A stretch of DNA of 6,826 nt from Aestuariivirga sp. (GTDB lineage Bacteria > Pseudomonadota > Alphaproteobacteria > Rhizobiales > Aestuariivirgaceae). Under the pieces are notes generated by a model. That model did not search any database, was not told the DNA's origin, and saw only the letters and a program-made list of their open reading frames with translations. Where the stretch lies: the NCBI GenBank assembly GCA_020252385.1, contig JADCDC010000209.1, positions 1 to 6,826 on the forward strand. Direction: 5' to 3'. Positions 1 to 6,621 of the stretch are shown in pieces. Positions within the stretch are counted from its first letter, which is position 1. Each line of letters begins with the position of its first letter. Made by a program: the position numbers and the translations under genes.

Positions 1-784
1 CGTCCCGCGTGAAGACCGGGAGCTGCGCCATAATGGCGGCCCCGAGGAACCAGAACCACGAGGCCCCCATCACCGACCAGAACACGTCGTCGCGTTCCCT
101 GGCGTAGGACAGGAGCTTCATGGTCTGGCGCGGCACGTTCCAGTCGAAGACGATCGAGCTGTCGCCCGGTGCCGAGGGCATCAGGAAGGCGCAGCCGAGC
201 TGGATCACCGCGAGGATGATGATGGTGATGGCGAGCACGGGCCTGCCCCAGTCGTCCAGCACCAGGAAGCCGCCATAGAGCGTGCCGAGCAGGATGGTGA
301 CGAAGGTGCCGAGCTCGATCAGTGCATTGCCGGCGATCAGCTGGTCGCGCCGCAGATATTGCGGAAGGATGCCGTATTTGATCGGCCCGAAGAAGGCGGC
401 CGTGGTGCCGGCCAGGAACAGCACCGTCAGGTGCATCCAGGGGTTCTCGAGCCACAGGCTCAAGGCGCCGAAGACCATGGCGGCGAGGTCGAAGATCTTG
501 ATCCAGCGGGCGAGCTTCGCCTTGTCGTATTTGTCGGCGAGCTGCCCGGCGATGGCCGAGAACAGGAAATAGGGCAGCATGAACAGGGCGAGCCCCGCCT
601 GCACGAAGAGCGTCGCGTCGAAGCCGAAGCGCACGGCCAGGTCGAAGGTGATGAGGATGGCGATGCCGTTGCGCACCGCATTGTCGTTGAAGGCACTGAT
701 CGCCTGGGTGACGAACAGGGGCAGGAAGCTGCGCGATTTCAGGATCGCGAACTGGCTTTCGGTCTCGGTCGTCTCGCCGCTCAT
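1..784 (-). CDS. LplT/Aas-like MFS transporter, N-terminal part (3' end outside window)
   Basis: This is the first 261 codons of a leftward gene with no stop before the window edge. The start is ATG at 784-782; an in-frame TAA 24 nt upstream excludes a longer protein. The protein is a polytopic membrane protein of the major facilitator superfamily. It has FNDN at residues 32-35 in the first membrane segment, a GQLADKYDKAK loop at about 80-90 (the MFS loop 2-3 position) and FFGPIKYGILPQYL at 131-144, followed by GNALIELGTF. These are typical of the lysophospholipid transporter LplT and of the MFS part of Aas-like proteins. Family members flip lysophospholipids across the inner membrane for re-acylation. 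In many proteobacteria the MFS domain is fused to a PlsC acyltransferase and an acyl-ACP synthetase; whether that holds here cannot be seen. The ribosome binding site is weak (AGGG about 11 nt before ATG). The gene is divergent from the fasciclin gene. The MFS family is secure; the lysophospholipid role is inferred from similarity. Confidence 0.85.
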   Translation of the reverse strand, partial: MSGETTETESQFAILKSRSFLPLFVTQAISAFNDNAVRNGIAILITFDLAVRFGFDATLFVQAGLALFMLPYFLFSAIAGQLADKYDKAKLARWIKIFDLAAMVFGALSLWLENPWMHLTVLFLAGTTAAFFGPIKYGILPQYLRRDQLIAGNALIELGTFVTILLGTLYGGFLVLDDWGRPVLAITIIILAVIQLGCAFLMPSAPGDSSIVFDWNVPRQTMKLLSYARERDDVFWSVMGASWFWFLGAAIMAQLPVFTRD

Positions 785-832
785 GTGCCGGGCCCTGCTG
801 GATTATCTCTGGTTGTTCTTGTGTGTGAAGGG

Positions 833-861
833 AATATGTCAGACCTGTGGTGGATCAGCAA
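833..861 (-). promoter_or_regulatory. Possible sigma-70-type promoter for the MFS gene
   Basis: Read on the minus strand, TTGCTG (861-856) and CATATT (838-833) are separated by 17 nt. They match the -35 and -10 consensus at 3 of 6 and 4 of 6 positions. Transcription would begin about 40 nt before the ATG at 784. The match is weak and rests on position and spacing alone. Confidence 0.25.
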
Positions 862-893
862 AGGACGAAAAACTTATTGTGAAGTCGCGGGGG

Positions 894-919
894 GGAACCG
901 GGCGGGGGGCGAGCCCGTA
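894..919 (+). promoter_or_regulatory. EcfG-like (general stress response) promoter before the fasciclin gene
   Basis: GGAACC at 894-899 is followed after 16 nt by CGTA at 916-919. The known consensus for the alphaproteobacterial general stress sigma factor EcfG (RpoE2/SigT type) is GGAAC, 16-17 nt, then CGTT, so only the last base differs. The predicted transcription start falls near 926-929, leaving a leader of about 27-30 nt that contains the ribosome binding site. The site lies in the short intergenic region on the right strand and at the right distance. A 5-bp inverted repeat (CGGGC 899-903 with GCCCG 913-917) overlaps the spacer and is probably incidental. Confidence 0.5.
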
Positions 920-943
920 AACTGCCCTGTCACTGATGACAAT

Positions 944-949
944 AGGGAG
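944..949 (+). promoter_or_regulatory. Ribosome binding site of the fasciclin gene
   Basis: AGGGAG lies 6 nt before ATG 956-958. It decides the start: the same frame stays open far upstream (to an ATG at 359), but only this ATG has a Shine-Dalgarno sequence and yields a signal peptide at the N-terminus. Confidence 0.75.
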
Positions 950-955
950 TTCCCA

Positions 956-1444
956 ATGAACCGTCTTCGCAATATCGCCGCCGCCGCCGCCTTCGCGGTT
1001 TCGAGCTTCGCCCTCTCGGCCCAGGCTTACGCCGCCGATATCGTCGACACCGCCGTCGCCGCCGGCAACTTCAAGACGCTGGTCGCTGCCGTCCAGGCCG
1101 CGGGCCTCGTCGACACGCTCAAGGGCACCGGCCCGTTCACCGTCTTCGCCCCGACGGATGAGGCCTTCGCCAAGCTGCCGGCCGGCACCGTCGACGACCT
1201 TCTGAAGCCCGAGAACAAGGACAAGCTCGTGGCTATCCTCACCTATCACGTGGTGCCCGGCAAGGTCATGGCCGCCGACGTGGCCGGCAAGGAGACCATG
1301 GCAAAGTCCGTGCAGGGTGGCGAGATCACCGTCAACGGCACCAATGGCGTGAAGGTCGACGGCGCCACCGTCGTCCAGGCCGACATCGTCGCCGACAACG
1401 GCGTGATCCACGTCATCGACGCGGTCATCATGCCGAAGATGTAA
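956..1444 (+). CDS. Exported fasciclin (FAS1) domain protein
   Basis: A 162-residue secreted protein made of one FAS1 domain. Residues 1-26 form a Sec signal peptide: a basic MNRLRN start, an Ala-rich hydrophobic core and an AQAYA end, with cleavage predicted before A27. The mature part carries the FAS1 hallmarks: FTVFAPTDEAFAKLP at 61-75 (H1 motif), TYHVVPGKV at 96-104 (conserved YH motif) and NGVIHVIDAVIMP at 148-160 (H2 motif). Length is usual for bacterial single-domain FAS1 proteins such as MPB70-like proteins. The family is linked to adhesion and extracellular or periplasmic protein contacts; no enzyme activity is expected and the molecular role here is unknown. The upstream in-frame extension runs antisense to the MFS gene and lacks its own signals, so it was not used. 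The gene is monocistronic, has an EcfG-like promoter and ends at a hairpin region. Family assignment is near certain. Confidence 0.95.
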   Translation: MNRLRNIAAAAAFAVSSFALSAQAYAADIVDTAVAAGNFKTLVAAVQAAGLVDTLKGTGPFTVFAPTDEAFAKLPAGTVDDLLKPENKDKLVAILTYHVVPGKVMAADVAGKETMAKSVQGGEITVNGTNGVKVDGATVVQADIVADNGVIHVIDAVIMPKM

Positions 1445-1467
1445 ACGGCTCCCTCCCTGTAGCCGTT
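1444..1467 (+). terminator. Short hairpin directly after the fasciclin stop codon
   Basis: AACGGCT (1444-1450) pairs with AGCCGTT (1461-1467): a 7-bp stem with a 10-nt loop that starts at the last base of the stop codon. It has no T-run, so it may serve as an mRNA 3'-end stabiliser or as part of the terminator region with the stronger hairpin downstream. Confidence 0.35.
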
Positions 1468-1471
1468 AAGA

Positions 1472-1505
1472 AGGCCGGCGCTGACTCCCCCCGCAGCGCC
1501 GGCCT
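1472..1505. terminator. Strong GC-rich hairpin, probable bidirectional terminator
   Basis: AGGCCGGCGCT (1472-1482) and AGCGCCGGCCT (1495-1505) form a perfect 11-bp stem around a 12-nt loop. It lies between the convergent fasciclin gene (ends 1444) and the leftward operon (ends 1509). The following bases are only modestly T-rich on either strand (TAATCTAT on plus, TCTTAA on minus), so it is not a textbook intrinsic terminator. Its position 4 nt from the operon's last stop codon fits transcript termination in both directions. Confidence 0.65.
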
Positions 1506-1508
1506 AAT

Positions 1509-2159
1509 CTATGTGAGGAGGGCGGCGATGAGATCCGCCGTCCGGGCGTGATCGCCCGCCACATGGACCGCGCCTGCCTTGGCGAGGCGTTGCCGCCGTG
1601 TGGCATCCTCCGAGAAGCCTATGAAGTGCACGCCATTGCCAAGGCCTGCTTCCACGTCATTCAGATTGTCGCCCACATAGACGATGCGCTCCCGCGGCAG
1701 GCCGCTCGCCGCGATGGCCCTCGCGACCGTTTCCCGCTTGTGGCCCGAGCCCTCCGCCCCGAAGGCCAGGGCCTCGACATGGGCCCACAGCCCGGAGGCA
1801 AGAAGCCGGAGCCTCGCGGCGGAGAGCAGGTTCGCCGTGGCGATGCCAAGCCGCCTCTTGCCGGACAGCCGCTTCAGCAGGCCTGCCGCTCCCGGGATGG
1901 CGCGTGGCGGCACGGCGCCGGATGAGAGGATCGCCAGATAATCCGCAACCAGCGCCTCGCCGTCCTGCGGCGGCAGGCCGTGCCGCTCGATGATCTCGGC
2001 GATGATGTGCTCATCGTTGCGCACCCTGTAGCTGTCCCAGTCGCGCGACAGGCCGGTCAGCCCATAGCGCTGCGCGAAGGGCAGGAAGAAGGCATCCTCC
2101 TCCGCCGGGGTGAGGTCGAGCAGCACCCCGTCGACGTCGAAGATGACCGCGCTATCCAT
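1509..2159 (-). CDS. HAD-superfamily hydrolase (phosphatase-like)
   Basis: A 216-residue cytoplasmic enzyme of the haloacid dehalogenase superfamily. Motif I is FDVDGVLLD with nucleophile D8 and general acid D10. Motif II is the T108 of LGIATAN. The motif III lysine is K141 in GHKRE. Motif IV is GDNLNDVEAG with acidic residues D164 and D168. About 70-80 residues between motifs I and II form a helical C1-type cap, as in phosphoglycolate phosphatase and beta-phosphoglucomutase relatives. All catalytic residues are present, so a Mg-dependent phosphatase or phosphomutase-type activity is expected; the substrate cannot be read from the sequence. It is the last gene of the leftward operon. Its ATG lies inside the end of the decarboxylase gene (8-nt overlap, ATGGATAG) with no good Shine-Dalgarno site, which suggests translational coupling. 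The family is secure; its role beside the decarboxylase is unknown. Confidence 0.9.
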   Translation of the reverse strand: MDSAVIFDVDGVLLDLTPAEEDAFFLPFAQRYGLTGLSRDWDSYRVRNDEHIIAEIIERHGLPPQDGEALVADYLAILSSGAVPPRAIPGAAGLLKRLSGKRRLGIATANLLSAARLRLLASGLWAHVEALAFGAEGSGHKRETVARAIAASGLPRERIVYVGDNLNDVEAGLGNGVHFIGFSEDATRRQRLAKAGAVHVAGDHARTADLIAALLT

Positions 2160-3741
2160 GGTCCGTGCGCGGCACCATGCGCGGCGTCATCTCGATCAGG
2201 GTCGGGCCCTCGGCCCGGAGTGCCGCCCTGATCGCCTCCGCCAGCGCCGCGAGGCTCTGGGGCTTCTCCGCCCTGACGCCATAGGCGCGGGCGAGCGCCT
2301 GGAAATCGGGATTGCGCAAGGTCACGGCATTGGGCTGGATGCCCTTGTTCACCATGTCGTCGCGGATCTGGCCCAGCGCATCATTGTTCCACATCAGGAT
2401 CACCAGCTGCAGCCCGTGTTCCGCCGCAGTGCCGAGTTCGTTGATCGTGTACTGGAGGCCATAGTCACCGATCATCACCGCCACCGGCCGTTCGCCCACG
2501 CCGAACTTGGCGCCGATCCCGGCCGGCAGGGCGAAGCCCAGCGTGCCGAAGCCCACGGGGTGGAGCCATGTGCGCGGCACGGACACCGGGAAGATCTCGT
2601 TCGCGGCATAGGCGATCTGCGTCATGTCGGAGCAGATCACGGTCTCGGGCGGCAGTTCCTGGCGGATCACGGCGAGCACCTGGGCCAACATGGCGCGCAG
2701 CGGATCGGGCTCGCCCATGTCGAAGCCGGCGCGTGCCGCCCCGTCACGGGCGATGACACCCTTGGCGATGGCCTCCAGCGCCGCGCGTGCATCGCCCAGT
2801 ATGGCGATCTCCGCCGTGTGCGGGCGGCTCATCACCGCCGGATCGATGTCGATGCGGATCAGGTTCCTTTCGATCGCCGGTTCATCGGTCCAGAAGTCCG
2901 TCTCGGAGAGTTCGGAGCCCACGCACAGGATGGCGTCGGACTTCCTCAGCATGCGCCACACCCCCGCCCGTCCCATCACATAGCCGAGGCACAGCGGGTG
3001 ATCGGCCGGTACGGCACCCTTGCCCGCCGTCGTGGTGATGATGGGGGCCTTCAGCTTCTCCGCGATCTCGAGGGCCGCGGCACCCGCATGGAGCGCCCCG
3101 CCGCCCAGGATGATGAGCGGCGAGGCCGCGCCATTGAGCCTTTCGACCGCCTGGTCGATCTGATGGACCGGCGGTGTGGCGATGGCCGGCAAGCCGCGCG
3201 CCGTCCAGCCCTCGCCCGCCGGCTCCTTCAGGAGGTCGAGCGGAATCTCGAGATAGGCGGGCCGTGGCCGCTGGCTGGCGAAATGGGCGAAGGCCCTGGC
3301 AATGCCGTCGCGCACGTCCTTCGGCGTATAGGCGCGCATGTGGAGGCCGGTGACGGCGGCCGCCGCCCCGCGCTGGTCGATCATCTCATGCAGCCGCCCG
3401 CGGCCTTGCGCGGAATCCTTGATGTCGAGCGCGGATGAGATCACCAGCACATTGCTCGAGTCGGACCAGGCCTGGCCCATCGGCGTCAGGATGTTGGTGA
3501 GGCCGGGCCCCGTGATGGTGAAGCACACGCCGGGCTTGCCCGTGGCCCGCGCATAGCCATCCGCCATGAAGCCGGCACCCTGCTCATGCCGCACCAGCAC
3601 GTGGCGGATCTTCGAGCGCGGCAGGGCGCGGTACATTTCCACATTGTGGACCCCCGGAATGCCGAAGATCGTGTCGACGCCATAGGCCTCGAGCAGGCCG
3701 ACGAGCGCCTCGCCGGTCGAGAGTTCCGCACGTGTGGACAT
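2152..3741 (-). CDS. ThDP-dependent decarboxylase, AruI-like (5-guanidino-2-oxopentanoate decarboxylase-like)
   Basis: A 529-residue enzyme of the acetolactate synthase/pyruvate decarboxylase family with the usual three domains: N-terminal pyrimidine-binding (about 5-175), central (about 195-325) and C-terminal pyrophosphate-binding (about 365-515). The catalytic glutamate is E53 in RHEQGAGFMADGYAR. The ThDP/Mg motif is GDYG at 425-428, ending at NN 452-453 in WNNDALGQIRDDM; the usual third residue Gly is Tyr427. From memory, stretches such as YGVDTIFGIPGVH, RHEQGAGFMADGYAR, SDMTQIAY, TWLHPVGFGTLGFALPAGIGAK and WNNDALGQIRDDM resemble Pseudomonas AruI. AruI converts 5-guanidino-2-oxopentanoate to 4-guanidinobutanal and CO2 in the arginine transaminase pathway. 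The start is ATG 3741-3739, one nt after the ATPase stop codon; the family N-terminus begins soon after, and the Shine-Dalgarno is weak. Another 2-oxo acid, or an acetolactate synthase-type reaction, remains possible. ThDP family near certain; substrate moderate. Confidence 0.85.
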   Translation of the reverse strand: MSTRAELSTGEALVGLLEAYGVDTIFGIPGVHNVEMYRALPRSKIRHVLVRHEQGAGFMADGYARATGKPGVCFTITGPGLTNILTPMGQAWSDSSNVLVISSALDIKDSAQGRGRLHEMIDQRGAAAAVTGLHMRAYTPKDVRDGIARAFAHFASQRPRPAYLEIPLDLLKEPAGEGWTARGLPAIATPPVHQIDQAVERLNGAASPLIILGGGALHAGAAALEIAEKLKAPIITTTAGKGAVPADHPLCLGYVMGRAGVWRMLRKSDAILCVGSELSETDFWTDEPAIERNLIRIDIDPAVMSRPHTAEIAILGDARAALEAIAKGVIARDGAARAGFDMGEPDPLRAMLAQVLAVIRQELPPETVICSDMTQIAYAANEIFPVSVPRTWLHPVGFGTLGFALPAGIGAKFGVGERPVAVMIGDYGLQYTINELGTAAEHGLQLVILMWNNDALGQIRDDMVNKGIQPNAVTLRNPDFQALARAYGVRAEKPQSLAALAEAIRAALRAEGPTLIEMTPRMVPRTDHG

Positions 3742-3742
3742 G

Positions 3743-4729
3743 TCAGGCTGCTTCCGTACTCGCTGGAGGAGGGTTCACCGCATGGCATGCCACGAGGCTC
3801 CCCTCATGTGCAAGGAGGGCGGGATTGACGACCGGGCAGGGCTCGAAACGCCACGGGCAGCGCGGATGGAAGGTGCAGCCGGTGGGCGGGTTCAAGGGCG
3901 AGGGCAGTTCGCCCGAGAGCACGATCCGCTCGCGCTTGCGGGTCGGGTCGGGTTGCGGCGTGGCGGAGAGCAGGGCGCGCGTATAGGGATGCTGCGGATT
4001 GCCGAAGATCAAGTCGCGCGGGCCCTGTTCCACCGCGCGGCCCAGATACATCACCATCACCTCATCCGCGATGTGGCGAACGACCGAGAGGTCGTGACTG
4101 ATGAAGAGATAGGCCAACTTGTGCCGCTCCTGCAGGTCGGCCAGCAGGTTCAGCACCTGTGCCTGGATCGACACGTCGAGCGCCGAGACGGGCTCGTCCA
4201 GCACCAAAACCTCGGGCTCCAGCATCAGGGCGCGCGCGATGGCGATGCGCTGGCGCTGGCCGCCCGAGAACATGTGCGGGTAGCGGTCGTAGTGCTCGGG
4301 CCGCAGCCCCACGCTCGCCATCATCTCCCGCGCCCTCCGGGTGCGCTCCGTGGCGCTCATCGACGTGTTGACGAGAAGCGGTTCTTCCAGTGCATGCCCG
4401 ATCTTCTGGCGCGGATTGAGCGAGCCATAGGGGTTCTGGAACACGATCTGCACCTTGGGGCGCAGCATCTTCAAAGTGGCCGCACTGGCGCCCACGATCT
4501 CCTCGCCGGCGATGGTGAGCCAGCCCGCGGTCGGCTGCTCGATCATGGTGACGAGGCGCGCCAGCGTGGACTTGCCGCAGCCCGATTCCCCGACGACGGC
4601 CAGCGTCTTGCCGCGCTCCAGGGTGAAGCTCGCACCGTCCAGTGCCTTCAGCGTGGCGGGCTTCGCGAAGGCCCCGCGCGAGACCGTGTAGTGGCGGGTA
4701 AGGTTCGATGCGGCGACGACGGTGCTCAT
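3743..4729 (-). CDS. Opp/Dpp-family ABC transporter ATPase (DppF/OppF type)
   Basis: A 328-residue cytoplasmic ATPase that powers a peptide/nickel-type ABC importer. Visible motifs: Walker A GESGCGKST (47-55), Q-loop Q98 in FQNPYGSLNPR, signature SGGQRQR (155-161), Walker B LVLDEP with E179, D-loop SALD (182-185) and switch H212 in SHD. The C-terminal oligopeptide domain starts at NPQHPYTRALL and carries C285, C291, C298 and C315, the four-cysteine pattern that binds a [4Fe-4S] cluster in characterised relatives. The start is ATG 4729-4727, which overlaps the previous gene's TGA (ATGA) and has AGGAGG 7 nt upstream. The frame stays open to an ATG at 4828, but that extension is an out-of-frame read of the upstream ATPase and lacks family homology. 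It pairs with the DppD-type ATPase to form the nucleotide-binding heterodimer. Confidence 0.95.
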   Translation of the reverse strand: MSTVVAASNLTRHYTVSRGAFAKPATLKALDGASFTLERGKTLAVVGESGCGKSTLARLVTMIEQPTAGWLTIAGEEIVGASAATLKMLRPKVQIVFQNPYGSLNPRQKIGHALEEPLLVNTSMSATERTRRAREMMASVGLRPEHYDRYPHMFSGGQRQRIAIARALMLEPEVLVLDEPVSALDVSIQAQVLNLLADLQERHKLAYLFISHDLSVVRHIADEVMVMYLGRAVEQGPRDLIFGNPQHPYTRALLSATPQPDPTRKRERIVLSGELPSPLNPPTGCTFHPRCPWRFEPCPVVNPALLAHEGSLVACHAVNPPPASTEAA

Positions 4730-5712
4730 GCCGCTGCCTCCTTGCCGGGGTGGCCCTGCGGCACGCCGTCCTTCAGCGCGTAATGGCAGAGCGCTCCCAT
4801 GATGCGCGGCGGCGCCGTGGTCCGGCACAGCTCGGTGGCGAGCTGACAGCGCGGCGCGAAGAGGCAGCCCGGCGGCCGGTCGAACTGCCCAGGCACCACG
4901 CCGGGGATCGAGGGAAGCCTGCGGCCCGTGGCGCGCTCGGGCAGGGCGGAGAGGAGTGCCGCGGTATAGGGATGGTGCGGGTCGCGGAACAGATCGGACA
5001 CCGGCTGCTCCTCCACCTTCTGGCCGGCATACTGCACGCTGACGCGCTCGGCCGTCTCCGCCACCACGCCCATGGAATGGGTGATCAGCACGAGGCCCAT
5101 GCCGGTCTCGCGCTGCAGCTTCACCAGCAGCTCCAGGATCTGCGCCTGGATCGTCACGTCGAGTGCGGTCGTCGGCTCGTCCGCGATCAGGAGCTTCGGA
5201 TTGCAGGAGATCGCCATGGCGATCATCACGCGCTGGCTCATGCCGCCCGAAAGCTGGTGCGGAAAGGCGGAGAGCCGCTGTTCGGGCGAAGGAATGCCGA
5301 CGAGGCTCAGGAGCTCGACGGCGCGCGCGCGGCGCTGCTTCTTGTCGAGGTCGAGGTGCTCCTTCATCGCCTCCATGATCTGGAAGCCCACCGTGAAGCA
5401 GGGATTGAGGCTCGACATCGGCTCCTGGAAGATCATGGCGATGTCCTTGCCGATGATCCGCCGCCGGTCATTGGTGGACAGCCCCAGAAGGTCCTGTCCC
5501 TCGAAGCTCATGCGGTCGGCCGTCACCCGCGCGGTCCATGGCAGGAGGCCCATGACGGCCAGCATGGAGACGGACTTGCCCGAGCCCGACTCGCCCACGA
5601 TGGCCAGCACCTCGCCCTTGTCGACGCGGAGCGACACGCCATCGACCGCGCGGAAATAGCCGGAGCCGGTCTTGAACTCGACGGTGAGGTTCTCGATCTC
5701 GAGCATCGCCAT
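4726..5712 (-). CDS. Opp/Dpp-family ABC transporter ATPase (DppD/OppD type)
   Basis: A 328-residue cytoplasmic ATPase, partner of the DppF-type subunit. It shows Walker A GESGSGKS (40-47), Q-loop Q96 in FQEPMSSLNP, signature LSGGMSQR (154-161), Walker B LLIADEP with E179, TTALD (181-185) and the switch histidine H212. The residue after H212 is Ser (THSMG), where the family usually has Asp (THDMG or THDLG). The C-terminal oligopeptide domain begins at DPHHPYTAALL and has C283, C289, C296 and C309, the pattern that ligates [4Fe-4S] in DppD-type subunits. The start is ATG 5712-5710, with AGGAG 7 nt upstream and 3 nt after the permease C stop codon; a second ATG two codons on is less well spaced. 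LPPs of this set usually import di- or oligopeptides or related small compounds; the true substrate is set by the binding protein, which is not in view. Confidence 0.95.
   Translation of the reverse strand: MAMLEIENLTVEFKTGSGYFRAVDGVSLRVDKGEVLAIVGESGSGKSVSMLAVMGLLPWTARVTADRMSFEGQDLLGLSTNDRRRIIGKDIAMIFQEPMSSLNPCFTVGFQIMEAMKEHLDLDKKQRRARAVELLSLVGIPSPEQRLSAFPHQLSGGMSQRVMIAMAISCNPKLLIADEPTTALDVTIQAQILELLVKLQRETGMGLVLITHSMGVVAETAERVSVQYAGQKVEEQPVSDLFRDPHHPYTAALLSALPERATGRRLPSIPGVVPGQFDRPPGCLFAPRCQLATELCRTTAPPRIMGALCHYALKDGVPQGHPGKEAAA
4737..4742 (-). promoter_or_regulatory. Ribosome binding site deciding the DppF-type start
   Basis: AGGAGG on the minus strand, 7 nt before ATG 4729-4727 and inside the last codons of the DppD-type gene. 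It supports the ATGA-overlap start over the in-frame ATG at 4828. Confidence 0.85.
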
Positions 5713-5715
5713 GGC

Positions 5716-6610
<895 letters not shown>

Positions 6611-6621
<11 letters not shown>

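Noticed and set aside
899..917. Small inverted repeat CGGGC/GCCCG as a possible operator
   Set aside because: Only 5 bp of G/C pairing in a G-rich tract, overlapping the promoter spacer; it is likely to arise by chance.
359..955. Upstream in-frame extension of the fasciclin reading frame, giving a 361-residue protein
   Set aside because: It runs antisense to the well-supported MFS gene, has no family features, and would bury the signal peptide. The ATG at 956 has a good ribosome binding site.
977..991. Five GCC triplets in a row in the fasciclin signal peptide, as a possible slippage-prone repeat
   Set aside because: Slippage by whole triplets would only change the length of an Ala-rich hydrophobic core, and five GCC codons are common in GC-rich signal peptides.
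839..1411. 190-codon minus-strand reading frame opposite the fasciclin gene
   Set aside because: It is a low-complexity Gly/Asp/Val translation antisense to a clear FAS1 gene, with no domain features.
2110..3438. Long plus-strand reading frame opposite the decarboxylase (442 codons)
   Set aside because: It is an Arg/His/Gly-rich translation antisense to a gene with full family motifs; long antisense frames are expected in GC-rich coding DNA.
3734..4783. Long plus-strand reading frame opposite the DppF-type ATPase (349 codons)
   Set aside because: It is antisense to a complete ATPase, has no recognisable domain and spans gene boundaries.
4730..4828. 33-residue N-terminal extension of the DppF-type ATPase
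   Set aside because: It overlaps the DppD-type gene in another frame and looks like shadow translation. The ATGA start with AGGAGG 7 nt upstream matches the family N-terminus.
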